Positions 10,135-20,029 of a stretch of 38,835 nt of DNA are shown here, in pieces. Below the pieces are notes generated by a model. It was not told the origin of the DNA. It saw nothing but the letters and a program-made list of their open reading frames with translations, and ran no database searches. The stretch is taken from positions 22,304 to 61,138 of the forward strand of contig JAENRP010000272.1 in NCBI GenBank assembly GCA_024741835.1. The letters run 5' to 3'. Numbering within the stretch: the stretch's first letter is position 1; each line of letters starts with the position of its first letter. This stretch comes from Diplocarpon mali. Its lineage: Eukaryota; Ascomycota; Leotiomycetes; Helotiales; Drepanopezizaceae. The position numbers were made by a program, and so were the translations under genes.

Positions 10135-10900
10135 TGCTAAGTAATAAGCTGCTGCTGCTATCGCCTTTGCTACTGCTGCCGCCTTTGCTACTGCCGCCGC
10201 TACTTAAGAGCCCTGCCCTTACTATACGCTATATGCCTAAGCCTATAATAAAGCGCAATAATGCGTGCGTACGTTATATTATATATAAGAGTATTAGCAA
10301 TCTCGATTATTAGTGCTTTAATAGTACCTTTAGTACATATTGCATTTATTATATAGTACTAAGTAATAGTTGCTAATAGGCTAGTAGACCTCTCTTTACC
10401 TCTTAAGAGGCTATTATATTAGCCTACGCCTATAGCGCCTTTAAAGAGGAGGTAGTATTATTACTTAATATAGTAAAGGGTGCGCTTTAGAGCTTTTATA
10501 ATATATTTATTAAGTCTTATTAAGTTTTAAGCTAATTTTAAAAGATAGGAGCGATTAGACCCTAGTGCTAAGAGGGCCTGCTACTCTTGCGAGTAGTAGT
10601 ATCGCTGCCTCTTCTACTCTTAGTATACTATTCCCGTTCGCTCCTAGCCCCTTTGGCTTAGACCTATTTGCCCCTATTGCTGCTGCTGCTCCTATCCCCT
10701 TTGCCTCTACTATTGCAGCCGCTGCTATAGTCTCTTTATTTATCTCCTTAGCCTTTGCTATTGCCGCGCCTGTCCTTGCTACCGCCTCTGCCGCCTTTGC
10801 TCCTATTGCCCTTGCCGCACCCCTTACCTTCGCCCTTGCTATCGCTAGTATATTTGCCAGCAGGCCTTTAGCTAAGGGAGTACTAATAGGCCTTTTTTAA
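10135..10900 (-). pseudogene. Gly/Ser-rich low-complexity tail of copia B
   Basis: A GC-rich stretch of GCC/GCT/TTTGCTACT-type repeats on the plus strand. On the sense (minus) strand one frame gives short Gly-Ser-Lys repeats such as SSGGSSKGGSSSKGDSSS near 10150-10200, with RGG- and GKG-like repeats near 10650-10860. It lies after RNase H, where copia elements usually end. It could be a C-terminal extension of Pol or a separate RNA-binding small frame. The long plus-strand Ala-rich open frame at 10565-10900 is its shadow. Residual G and C survive because the repeat units hold few CpA sites. Confidence 0.5.
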
Positions 10901-11099
10901 AAGGAGATCTATATAAAGCTCTTAGCTATAGCATCTTAGCTCTTAGCTTTAGCTAAGAGAATCTAAGAGAGGGTTGCGCTTTATAATAGCAGCTTAGGAA
11001 TATTACCTATTCTATATTTTTAAAAAAGGAAAAGCTTTTATAATACGCTTTATAAAAGAAAATAAATAAATATGATTATAAGAGAGTAAGAGCTTATAA

Positions 11100-11860
11100 G
11101 TATAAGTCTCTTAATAATAAGTGATTACTTATTAGTAAGTGCAAGTTATTAAACGATTATTTAAAAGCTTTAAAGGTTTAATAAATAAATAAAGCTTTTA
11201 AACTTCTAGCGGTCTAAGTTCTTAGTAAGCCTATTTGCGTATATCTCCTTAGTAAGGAGGTAGATTATTTAAAAGCTTTCTCTTTAGTACTCTTAGCGGA
11301 TCTATATATTACTGATTTTAATATATTAAAGGCTTATCTTAATCTTCTTATTCTTTATAATAATTAGCTAAATCGTCTATTAGTTATTATAATATATATT
11401 CCATTTAAAGAGGGAGTCTATGCGAATCTCCTTAAAGAGGCGTTTTATAGCTATTATCTCCTTTATAATAGAAACTATACTATAGAGTTTTACTTTAATA
11501 AAGGAGAGCGTGATAGTTGCTTAGTGATTTGCTTTTTAAATAATCGGTCCTTTAAATAGGAAGAAGACATATCCTTAAAAGGATCTGTAGGTCTTTCGGT
11601 TATCTTTAAAAGAAGTATTTAAAGACGCAACCAATTAGTATTCCTTAACTTTAAAGCTATAGGTAATTCCTAAGAAGCGCGTGCTATATAAGTATTAAAG
11701 CGTTTAATCTGTAGCTAAGAGGTGCTTAGAGCTTAGATTAGTTAGGAAGAAAGATAGTTAGGAGGCTACGAATGTAATATCCGAGCGTATTATAATTGCT
11801 ATATAGAAAATAGAGCCTATTTTCTTTTAATACTCCTTTACCTTTTTTAAGGAAGCTTAC
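11100..11860 (-). pseudogene. Copia B RNase H relic
   Basis: On the minus strand the frame reads a TRPDI-type block (here IRSDITFVAS), then LLATD and a LVASSDASFADN-like block near 11610 (SD lost). QATITLSSTKAEL-like residues follow near 11500, and a YYDNQQTI-like block near 11340. These are the conserved copia RNase H motifs in the right order. Stops replace Gln and Trp codons. It continues directly from the RT domain. Confidence 0.85.
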
Positions 11861-12750
11861 CTTAAGTTCTTAATAAACTCCTTCTTTAATAGTAGAGTAT
11901 TAGGCACTCTTCTTATATTAGCTCCGAACTTTTAAGCGATCTTTTCAATATAGGTATTATAAATTAAAGAGATCCTCTTTACCTTTCTATCTTAAATAAT
12001 CCTTACTTTAAGGAATTAAGAGATATCTCTTATAATAGTAAGCTTATATGCCCTCTTTAGGTCTTTAATTAAACGAGTTGTTTGATTTAAGTTAAAGGCC
12101 TTATATAATACTTAAATATCGTTGATGTAAAATGCTATAAAGACTATACGATCCTTTGTTATAAAAATATAAGGCTCCTCGCCTAATAGCTTAAGTTAAA
12201 GGCCTTTAAGCGTTCTTGCGAAGTTCTTATACTATAGCGCCAGAGAGTCTTTTAGCCTATAAAGCGCACAGTCTAGTTCTACTACTATATTAAGGCACTT
12301 AAAGCCATTTAATAGGAAGCATGTGATTAGAGCACTCCTTAGGTCTTTAAAAGCGTTAATAAATATGTTAATAATATTAAACTGCTTTACTTCTATATCG
12401 AAGTATATAGTAAGCGCTATTAGTACCTTAAAAGACCTTGCTATAAGCGTAGTTATATAAGTTGAGAAAATTAAAGCTTTATCTTAAAGATCCCCTTATA
12501 TAATTAGCTATGATCGGCACTTTAAAAGCTCGCTAGAGCTATTGACTTTATAAGTAAAAACCTATTTTAATAGTATCGGCAGGGGCTTCGAGTAGTCCTT
12601 TTGTACGATTCTTTAGCAACTCTGAGATTTTAAATTCCTAATCTCTTAGCGCCCTCTTTCTTTAAATCGTTTGCTAAAAGGGTGCTTCTCTAGGTCTAGC
12701 CATCCTTTCGGAAGCTTCGGTAGAAAGCCTTAGTGCTATAGGCGGTTAAG
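11860..12750 (-). pseudogene. Copia B reverse transcriptase relic
   Basis: The minus-strand frame gives VKQFNIINIFINAF near 12374-12395 (first catalytic aspartate now Asn) and a well-preserved VELDCALYRLKDSLAL block near 12260. The second catalytic block is FYINDI (from YxDD; D to N) at 12117-12136. The domain ends in a GDISWFLGVRI-like block near 11990. Order and spacing are those of copia RTs. Both catalytic sites carry aspartate-to-asparagine changes expected from G-to-A RIP. Confidence 0.9.
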
Positions 12751-13690
12751 AGACTGCGCTCTGTCCTTTGCCTAATTATTAACTATAGCTTTAATAATTA
12801 TATAAACTGTCAAATAGTCCTTCCTATCCTCTTTTATTTATTTGTTTGCTTAAAAGGTTAATATAAACTCTTATATATATAAAGAGTAGGGTAAATTAAT
12901 ATTGCTTTAAAAGAGCATATGCTTTAAAGTAGTAGTATATACTTTTAAAGTCTCTTATTACTTAATACTTAAGCGTCTTATCCTCTTTTGCCTAAGAAGA
13001 GGGAGTTCCTCTTTGCGCTTTTCTTTATAAGTCTCTTCTTCTATTTTTATTATTACTAGAGGTTCCTTTAGGAGTCTAGGTAGCTCTATCTCTTAAGCCT
13101 ATAGTCTTTAAGCTAGTATTACAACTTAAGGTATTATATTATTAAGGCCTACTCCTCTTATTAGGTCGCTTCTTATAAGATTATTAAAGCTCTTCCTAAA
13201 TCTTGGCAGTAGTGCCTTTAGCCTTTTACTAGAGTTTACTAAGGCCTGCCTTTATAATTGAATACTTTATTTTAAAGCCCTTAAGCTATCTTTATTCTTA
13301 TATAGAATAGCAGCTAGAGATCTGCTGATCGCCTTATAGAACTTGTTTTTAAAGACTCTTTTAAAGTCGTCTACGGTTCCTTCTTTAGTAGGGCCTTTAT
13401 AAGGAATTATTACCCTTAAGCTTTAGTTGCTATTTGCCTTTTTAAAGACTGGCGAAGTGGCTTTTAATTCGCTTACTTCTACCCTTGAGTTTTTAAGTAG
13501 GTCTTTTAGAGAATTTGGATTTAAGTTAAGGCCTTTTATATTATTAGTTAAAGGCTATAGAGTAGCGTTGGTTTATAATATAGGCTCTTCTTATATAGCG
13601 GCTTCTTTTATAGCAATTGCGTTCGACCTTATAATAAGCTCCGATTCTTTAAAAATACCTTTGAACTTAGCGTCTTAAGCTCCTTCTCCT
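12750..13690 (-). other. Copia B integrase-RT linker region
   Basis: Between the integrase C-terminus and RT the minus-strand frames are degenerate and low in complexity, and I recognise no domain. The plus-strand 83-codon open frame at 13427-13678 lies here and has no family resemblance; I treat it as a shadow. Confidence 0.5.
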
Positions 13691-13699
13691 TTTCTAATT

Positions 13700-14760
13700 A
13701 ATTAGAGGGTCGTCTTAAGTTCTTAGCGCGATATAGGGTTTATGCGCTTAGCTTCTGGACTATAGAAAAGAAACTTATCGAATTCGATATTATAAGTCGT
13801 TATTACTTACTAGAGTATAAGAACCTAAATTCTATAAATATTAGAGGTAATATATTTAATTAAGTAACTTAGGTGCCCTTATAGTTTAATTTTAAAGGTT
13901 CGGCGGTCCCTTTCCGCCTTCCTCTTCTTAATTAAAGGGTATACATAAGCGCTATATATATAAATGCGACTCCAGTCGGGCTTTAAGCTTACTATTATCT
14001 GCTTAATAAGTAGCGGCTTATAGAATTGAAAATATTACTTAAACTAATTGTAAAGAGCCTTACTTAATAAGATCATCTTCTTCTTAGCAAGTAAGGAGAT
14101 GTTATAAAGGTATATAGAAGCCTTTATAACCTTTGGCCAAAGGCTTGCTAAAAGCCTAGTGTAAATCCTTATTTTAATAGAGCGTTTAATCAACTCCCTT
14201 CCTACTTACTCCGCGCCTCTATTAGGTTAGTATATATAAGTAGGAGTAAGCTTTAAATTAATTCCCTCCTCTTTTACCTATCTTTAGTACTTTATAAGAG
14301 AGTCTTCCCTTAGGGAGATTATTAAAGTATTATTATCTTGCCTGATTTTGCAAATAGAAAGCCTATATTAGCGTTTTACCTATGCTTTAAAGGCCTAAAG
14401 GACCTTTATAACTACGTCTCTGCCCTTCGATCTTAGTAGGAATGTCTAAAGTATACTATTATACTTGTCTTTAATTAAAAGAACTTATAAGTAATTATTA
14501 TATAAGTTGTTTAGAAAGTTAAAGAGATCTTAAGAGATCTTAAAGAAGGGCCTTAGAGATCGGTTTTTAAAGGTAGCGTAAGAAATAACTTACTTAGCAG
14601 ACGCTATTGTATATATAAGGTACTTTAGCCTTTATATTCCCCTGATCTTCACTCTCCTAGCGTACTTAATTAGCGCTTAGAGAGCCTCTGCGCTTAAGTA
14701 GCTAGCGCAAAGGTACTAAGTGTATGTATTATTATCCTATACCTTAGTAGGTGCATAGTT
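13700..14760 (-). pseudogene. Copia B GAG-pre-integrase and integrase relic
   Basis: The minus-strand frame runs from a degenerate GAG-pre/zinc-binding part (about 14760-14570), through the core, to the integrase C-terminus. There, GAEQAGRELIKRSI- and LWPKVIKASVYLYN-type blocks (14210-14090), AYGARAYPL near 13930 and a residue-rich GYLIKYIASNIYRI block match fungal copia integrases. It ends with the SPEAKR-like stretch near 13750. The catalytic triad is not readable with certainty. Confidence 0.82.
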
Positions 14761-15149
14761 AGACTAGAACCTATTATAAAGCGTTATCTTAGCTATAAGG
14801 AACGCTATTAAGGTAGAGAAGTTATATTAAAGCATATTTGGAAGATCTAAATAGTTAATAGGCTTATATTTAAAGAAAACGAGATTATAGCAATGCTTTA
14901 ATTAAGCTTACTTTATAGAATCTCTAATGCTTTTAAAGCGCAAAGTGAGGTCTACTTTAGAGTACTAAAAGCCCTTATCCGCAAGGAGCCTTTCTGAGAT
15001 GATATTAGTAGTAAACTCCTTTATAATAGTAATATTGCAAAGCGTCATCTTTATAGGAGAGCTATTATACTATAGAAGAGAGTCTGCCATATATCTATTA
15101 CCTCTTTTAATAATTAAGAGCCTTAAGGTACTTGCTTTAATATATTGCT

Positions 15150-15235
15150 ATAAGTTGCTAAAAGGCTTAAAGGTGCCTATAATAAGTAAATCCTTTAAAT
15201 TAATAATATAAGTAGCTGCGCAATTATTAAAGAGC
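15150..15235 (-). pseudogene. Copia B protease active-site region
   Basis: The sense strand reads LFNNCAATYIIN followed by LKDLLIIGTFKPF. This is the copia aspartic protease block, in which D-[SN]-[GC]-A-[TA]-x-H-I precedes a short conserved loop. The catalytic aspartate is Asn and the histidine is Tyr, both RIP-type changes. The protease would process the Gag-Pol polyprotein. Confidence 0.75.
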
Positions 15236-15239
15236 GTAC

Positions 15240-16860
15240 TTAAAGAGAGTAGGTAGCGTTTTAGCTTAAAGAGGTAGTAGATATTAAACGATTCTTTAAA
15301 AGCGTTAAAGGCAGAGGGATCTGTTATTATAAAGACTAGTAAGTTCTTCCTTTTACTTAAACTATCCTTTCTAAAGGCTAAAGCCTTTCCTTTAAATTTA
15401 TCGATCGCTATTACTATAATATCATTCTCCTTAAGCTATGCTTAAAGACTTTTAAACTAGTCTTTTACGTTTAATGCCTTTTATATTTGTAGGACCTCCT
15501 CTTATAAGGGGAGAACCTTTATATTTTCCTTGCGCCTATCTATAGTATATAATAGTTTCCGATAGTCCTAGGGCTTCTAATAGTGATTTTTAAAGCCTTT
15601 ATAAGGGCACTTAGGCCTGATCTCCCTTTTAAAGCTTATAAAGCGATTTCGGGAGCTGCTTGCTAGAGCCTGCGAAAGGGTTTCAGCATTTAAGAGAGAC
15701 TCTTAAATAGTAAAAACTGCTAGTCCTTTATTATCGATTACTCTATTGGATTTAATGCCTACTAGGGCGCGGCTTAGTTATATTAGGTTATACTTATATA
15801 AAGTTCCTATCTGCTTATTAATAATGATTTCCTTCTTTAGGCGAGTCGCTTAACTCGGATTAATTTTTATTATAATTAAGTCTAAAAAGTCAATAACTCT
15901 TAGTCTCCCTTTGATTTTAGGAAGATTGTATTATTCTATTAAGCGGTATGCCTCCTATTACTCTTAGATCTACTACTAAGTATTAATTCTCTTAGTTTTA
16001 CCTTAATATAGTACGTTGTAGTATTAGAGCCTTATTTGAGACTAAATAGCCTTATTAGAAGGCGCAATATCATACTTTAAAATAGATACTAGGCCTTAGA
16101 GTAAGAGTTGCTAATTTATTAAATTAGTATATAGGTTATTAGCAGTAGTTCTACTTATAGGAGTATCTCTATTAAGTATTAAAGAGGAGAGCTTCTTAGC
16201 TTGGATTTGTACTTAAGCTATTGCAAAAGCTAAGAGCGTTCTATCGACGGTCTTAGAGACTTATTTTAAAAGTAGTTTGTAGTGTTTGCATTAGGTCTTC
16301 TAAGTCTCCTTGCGTATATGGTACTCCTTTATTAGGATTTTATATTTATCCTTAATGTCCTTATAAGAAGCCTATAGAAGAGGAGCCTTTGATAGGTCTT
16401 TTAAGGGAAAGCGGGCGTAAATCTATTCAAATAGAGTTATTGTATACTTTTTATACGACCTTGCGTATATTATATAAAGGTTAGCCGTTTCCAATTCCTT
16501 AAGCTCCTATATAAAGGGAGCTTAAGGCTTAGTCTTTATAATTGACTTAAATAGAAGTCTTAGATTAGTAAAAATAGTAATATTATAGAGCTTAGCGAAG
16601 AATATATATTTACTAAACTACTTTACTTAAAAGGCAAAGGTATTAAGGTAAGGCTCGGAGATGCTTAAAGAGTTAGATATATTAAATAGAGTTTAGTAAA
16701 AAGGTTAAGTATATAAATGAAGTTTGCAAATAAGGTTCGATTGGAAAATGGAGATTTATTAATTGAAAATAAAGGTCCTTTAAGTTATTATAAATACTTG
16801 AAAAGTCGGTTAAGAGCTCGAAGGGCCCTTTAGCTAGTTGTATATAAAGAGAAAGTATAT
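15240..16860 (-). pseudogene. Copia B Gag relic
   Basis: The minus strand from about 16860 to 15240 holds broken but coherent frames, such as a DRTLLAFVIAQ-like block near 16230 and ALFRKDS-type stretches near 15370. Near 15610-15560 the sequence KCPYKG...KNH...KPWDY resembles the Cys/His knuckle of fungal copia Gag, with cysteines turned to Phe or Tyr. The 15745-16860 part is repeated at 403-1540. Gag would package the RNA. Confidence 0.7.
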
Positions 16861-16865
16861 TAAAG

Positions 16866-16884
16866 TGCTTATAAGGCTTATAAC
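16866..16884 (-). other. Primer-binding site of copia B
   Basis: Directly inside the 5' LTR the sense strand is GTTATAAGCC, one RIP transition from the complement of the initiator tRNA-Met anticodon arm. The same arrangement occurs at 1523-1542. Confidence 0.6.
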
Positions 16885-17082
16885 TATAGTACGGTCGGCT
16901 GGAGGGCCTTTATTAGGTCGCTTAAAAGGCTTATAGAAGTAAGAGAAGATGATTAATTATATTATTATTTAATGTATATATAATAAAGAGACTTCGGAAA
17001 GAAAAGGGAGAGTCTATGACTTAGCAGGAGTCACGTAGAGGGTCTTCAGAATAAGTGGAGACTCCGCCCATTCTGCACGACA
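16885..17082 (-). repeat. Copia B 5' LTR (198 bp)
   Basis: Plus strand TATAGTACGG at 16885 to GCACGACA at 17082. It has exactly the length of the 3' LTR and differs from it by transitions only in the stretches I compared. The sense start TGTCGTGCAG is unmutated. Confidence 0.92.
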
Positions 17083-17087
17083 CTATA
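17083..17087. repeat. Target-site duplication, right half (CTATA)
   Basis: Exact repeat of 9481-9485, fixing both ends of copia B. Confidence 0.88.
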
Positions 17088-17420
17088 TCTGCTAAGTAGA
17101 GTTATCTACTATTTAAGAAAACCAATTATTTCCTTTAATTAAGGTTGTAAATAGTCTAATAGTATCAATAGATATTAGTACTAGTATTGAATCTTTTTAT
17201 AGATTAAGCTTAATTTGCGTCTAATTTTAAAGTTTTATTAGCTTATAAATTTAGTATATTAAGCGATCCTTTAATACTTAAATCTTTTATTTTAAAGTCG
17301 AGACCTTATATAGGCCCTTTAATTTCTTTAGCTTTAAATGCGCGAATCTTTTATATATTAGCTAATACCTTAATAGGCTTTCGGCTTCTAATAGCTTTAA
17401 TAGCCTATTATTAGTTGATA
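17088..17420 (-). pseudogene. Copia A3 GAG-pre-integrase and integrase, first part
   Basis: The sense strand reads KRFAHLKLKKLKGLYKV at 17300-17350. This is the GAG-pre-integrase H-x3-H region, followed by CxxC-like remnants and the ISIDT block that carries the first integrase aspartate near 17175. The frame ends at GNNWFSQIVDNST where copia B is inserted, and resumes at 9480. The match to the family is strong once TAA/TAG are read as Gln or Trp. Confidence 0.88.
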
Positions 17421-17480
17421 CTTTATTATCGGCGGCTAAAAAGGATTAGTAATAGTAGTTTAAGGTTTTGCCGTTTTCCA

Positions 17481-17950
17481 ATTGCAAGCTTAGCTTAAGA
17501 GTCGTTTTTAATAAAACCGCGAGATCTACTTATAGTCCTGGCTTAAGAGTCGATTTCTTAAGAATAGCGAGATCTACTCGCGGTCCTAGCTTAGAAGTCG
17601 TTTTTAATAAATCTGCGAAGTTCACTTATAATCCTAGCTTAAGAGTCATTTCTGCGAATTTCACTTGTAATCTTAGCTTAAGAGTTATTATTAGCAAATC
17701 TGCAGAATCTACTTATAATTCTAGCCTTAGAGTCATTTCTATTAAATTCACTTATAATCCTAGCTTAAGAGTTATCTTTAAGGATATATTGTATTCTACT
17801 TATAGTCTTAGCTTAAGAGTCATTTTTGCGAATTTCACTTGCGATCTTAGCTTAAAAGTCTATCTATTCTCCTTATCCTTGCTCAATTGTATTAGGGCAG
17901 AGAGTGCACTTTTCTTAAAGGAATCTACTTATATATTTAGCTTAGGAGTC
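17481..17950 (-). repeat. Expanded array of the 24-bp module in copia A3
   Basis: About ten module copies lie at roughly 17481, 17526, 17575, 17625, 17662, 17710, 17748, 17796, 17836 and 17925, each 24-26 bp, at intervals of 30-90 bp. On the sense strand they give tandem peptides such as STLKPGLQVDLAILKK and TLKLGLQVN. The array sits between protease and GAG-pre-integrase, in the polyprotein. The plus-strand 171-codon open frame (17468-17983) is a by-product: the module lacks stops in that frame too. Units vary by RIP transitions; the one at 17575 keeps ACTCGCGGTCC. Confidence 0.8.
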
Positions 17951-17999
17951 AATTTCTATAATATTACCTTTAAGATAATATAAAGTCTATCTTTGATTT

Positions 18000-18330
18000 T
18001 AGCTTTAAAGATTACTTTATAATTATTATTTATAAACTATATAAATTGATTATTAAAAACTCTTATACAATTTAACTCTATATAAATCTTATAGCTAAAT
18101 AGAAGATTAATACTTAAGCTAGGTATAAAGAGAACATTTTATAAAAGGAAAGAAATGCTAGCGATATTTATCTCTATTATACCTATTGAGTCTATATATA
18201 ATCTTCTACTATTAACCTTAATAAAGCGCCTTTTTATATTAATAAGCGGGCTTTTAAATAAGTAGGATTTATTAGTTATATATACTATATAACTAGTATT
18301 ATTATACTAATTAGATTCAAGGATCTTACG
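18000..18330 (-). pseudogene. Copia A3 protease relic
   Basis: The minus-strand frame gives NNTSYIVYITNKSYLF, RIP-changed from a DTSxH-type copia protease start. GIIEINIASISFLL and NVLFIPSLSINLLF follow, the latter being the well-known conserved LxNVLYVPxLxxNLLS block of copia proteases. It leads directly into the module array. The active-site aspartate is not preserved. Confidence 0.82.
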
Positions 18331-19600
18331 GAGATCGGCTTTTAAGATATAGGCATCTTTATTACAATTATTATCTAAATTATTAGAAGTGGATTTAGGT
18401 TGAAATAACTTACTATTATTATTAGAGGTATCTATTGAAGTTTTAGCTAAATAGCCTTTTCCTTTACCTTTCCTTAATAGTTGCGGCCTTTAATAAGATA
18501 AGGGTAGTTTGCTTCTTAACTTCTGCTTTAATTACTTCTTAATATTAAAGCTAGCGACTATATCGATCAATTGCCTTTTAACTTTATAATTAGTAATATT
18601 ATAAGTACTATTATAGAAGTAGTATTCCCAATGAGCTTAAGGGCTTATCTTACGCTCCTTCTTCTTCTTAAGCTTATTATTGCCTTATAATATAGTATTT
18701 GCCGATTTAAAGCATCCTTTAAAGTCTTACTTAATAGTTTAAAGGAGGTCGATCTTCTTATAGATCTTAAGGTTAGGTTAAATAAGAAGAGATTGTTTTA
18801 TAATAGCGAACTTAAGAGGAAGGCTATTAAATAGGAAATTAAAAAGCTAAGTTTCTTTAAAAGTTATAATTATCTTAAGATATATAGCTCTTACTCTTCT
18901 TCTTACTTTATATAATATAAATTAAGTAGAGTTTATATTTATATTTATATCCTTACTATCTTTATCTTTTCTATATTCAAATAAAGTAATCTATTATAAT
19001 AAATATTAAGTATTAAAGGTAGTTATTTAAAAGTATTTTACCTTTAAAGTATTCTATTTTATCTTTATATTATTATAAACTTAAGTAAAATCTTAATCTT
19101 TATCGCTTAAACCTTTATTAATCTTAAGCTTATATTTAATAAAGGCTAGCTTATATTCCTTTTCCTTTTCTATATTTAAAATCTACCTTTAGGATTCTTA
19201 ATTATTATCTACTAAAGCTCTTAAGCTAAGCTTATTTAATATATTTAAAAGGTCTTTAGTAATTATATTAGCTATTAAAGTAGAAGTGGACGATTTAGTA
19301 GAAGGACTATAAGGGGCTATTCTTACGTATTTAATAAGTGTCTTTTAAATCGCTACTTTAATGCCTTTGCTCTTAAAGTAGAGCTTTAAATTATCGAACT
19401 ATTATTGCTATTTCTTTTAAAAGAGTTAAAGGTCTTTAAGTCTAATATTTCGATTGGAATCGGAAGCTATTGCTATTTTAAAGAAAATATATATTAAAAT
19501 CAAATAAATTAAATAGTTAAGGATACTCCTTCTTTTAAAAAGTCGAAATGATTAAATAGTAGTATTATAGAAGTATTAAATAGGAAGGAAGTCCTCTTAT
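18330..19600 (-). pseudogene. Copia A3 Gag relic
   Basis: Degenerate minus-strand frames fill the interval between the leader and the protease. Near 18600 the sequence HWEYYFYNSTYNITNYKVKR looks like a CCHC knuckle whose Cys residues became Tyr, followed by a basic stretch. Its position and the length of about 420 codons fit a copia Gag. Individual residues upstream of 18750 cannot be read reliably. Confidence 0.6.
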
Positions 19601-19624
19601 TAAAAAGGGTTTTTAGATTATAAC

Positions 19625-19714
19625 GCAAGGAATTATACCTCTGATAAAATATAATAAAGCAAGGAATTATACCTCTTATAATATAGATTGGCCAAATAGG
19701 GAATTACACCTCCT
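19625..19714 (-). repeat. Three short direct repeats in the copia A3 leader
   Basis: GCAAGGAATTATACCTCT occurs at 19625-19642 and 19659-19676, with a third diverged copy (GGGAATTACACCTCCT) at about 19699-19714. They lie between the primer-binding site and Gag. They may be remains of RNA packaging or promoter elements; that is only a guess. Confidence 0.6.
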
Positions 19715-19814
19715 ATTCGCCGATTGCTTACCTTTTACTATAAGTCTTATTCAACTTCCTACTAATAGTTATAGCGCAAGTGCTTTCTAAGGAAAGTCAA
19801 TAATCAGTTATCGG

Positions 19815-19834
19815 TTTAGCTAGGGCTTATAACC
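19815..19834 (-). other. Primer-binding site of copia A3
   Basis: The sense strand immediately after the 5' LTR reads GGTTATAAGCCCTAG. With one G-to-A change reversed it complements the initiator tRNA-Met anticodon arm (GGGCUCAUAACC). This is the half-tRNA priming mode known from Drosophila copia and Ty5. Confidence 0.65.
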
Positions 19835-20029
19835 TATTAAGCTTAAGTAAGTTGGCGCAATAGGTAAAGGAGGCTTCTAGAGGTCGATAGTCGATATATT
19901 AGTAAGAGTTAAGGAAGGAAGGTTACCCCTTTCTTCTCTATAGCTATATACGTATCAATATCCTATTAACTAAGCAGTAGGGTCATATAACAATACATTA
20001 GAGTGATAGCTATATCACCTATCTCAATA
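19835..20029 (-). repeat. Copia A3 5' LTR (195 bp)
   Basis: Plus strand TATTAAG at 19835 to CTCAATA at 20029. The right flank enters a chromovirus chromodomain, so copia A3 was inserted there. Confidence 0.9.

Larger units (their letters stand above)
9486..17082 (-). mobile_element. Copia B: complete 7.6-kb nested copia element
   Basis: Two 198-bp LTRs in the same orientation flank 7.2 kb, and an exact 5-bp duplication (CTATA) lies outside them. The sense strand is minus. The order is LTR, tRNA-Met-type primer site, Gag, protease, integrase, RT, RNase H, a Gly/Ser-rich low-complexity region and 3' LTR. It sits inside the integrase of copia A3, so it is the younger of the two. All frames are broken by RIP. 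The integrase and RT blocks resemble the fungal copia clade more than copia A. I found no copy of the 24-bp module in this element. Confidence 0.92.
6284..20029 (-). mobile_element. Copia A3: complete copia element carrying nested copia B
   Basis: Both ends are 195-bp LTRs in the same orientation (6284-6478 and 19835-20029). Removing the nested element and its target duplication (9486-17087) leaves about 6.1 kb. The sense-strand order is LTR, primer-binding site, Gag, protease, module array, GAG-pre-integrase, integrase, RT, RNase H, module array, LTR, which is the Ty1/copia gene order. No frame is intact. The outer flanks do not match (TTAAA on the left, CAATA on the right), and they lie in different host elements, so at least one end was reshuffled after insertion. 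Confidence 0.88.

Noticed and set aside
10565..10900. 111-codon plus-strand Ala-rich ORF
   Set aside because: It is the mirror of GC-rich Gly/Ser repeats on the sense strand of copia B, has hydrophobic low-complexity composition and no initiation context or neighbours.
13971..14000. GACTCCAGTCGGGC-type sequence as another copy of the 24-bp module, this time in copia B
   Set aside because: Only the GACTCC start matches; the core and the closing CGAGTC half are absent.
14999..15211. 70-codon plus-strand ORF
   Set aside because: It overlaps the copia B protease region in antisense, and its hydrophobic composition is explained by AT bias.
17481..17950. CRISPR-like array
   Set aside because: The repeats are regularly similar, but spacers are coding and related to one another, the host is a fungal-type retrotransposon and no cas gene is present.
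17468..17983. The longest open frame in the window (171 codons, plus strand) as a repeat-protein gene
   Set aside because: It is antisense to copia A. The module array lacks stops in this frame, which explains the length. The neighbouring protease and GAG-pre-integrase blocks are clearly on the minus strand, and the sense frame also reads through the array.
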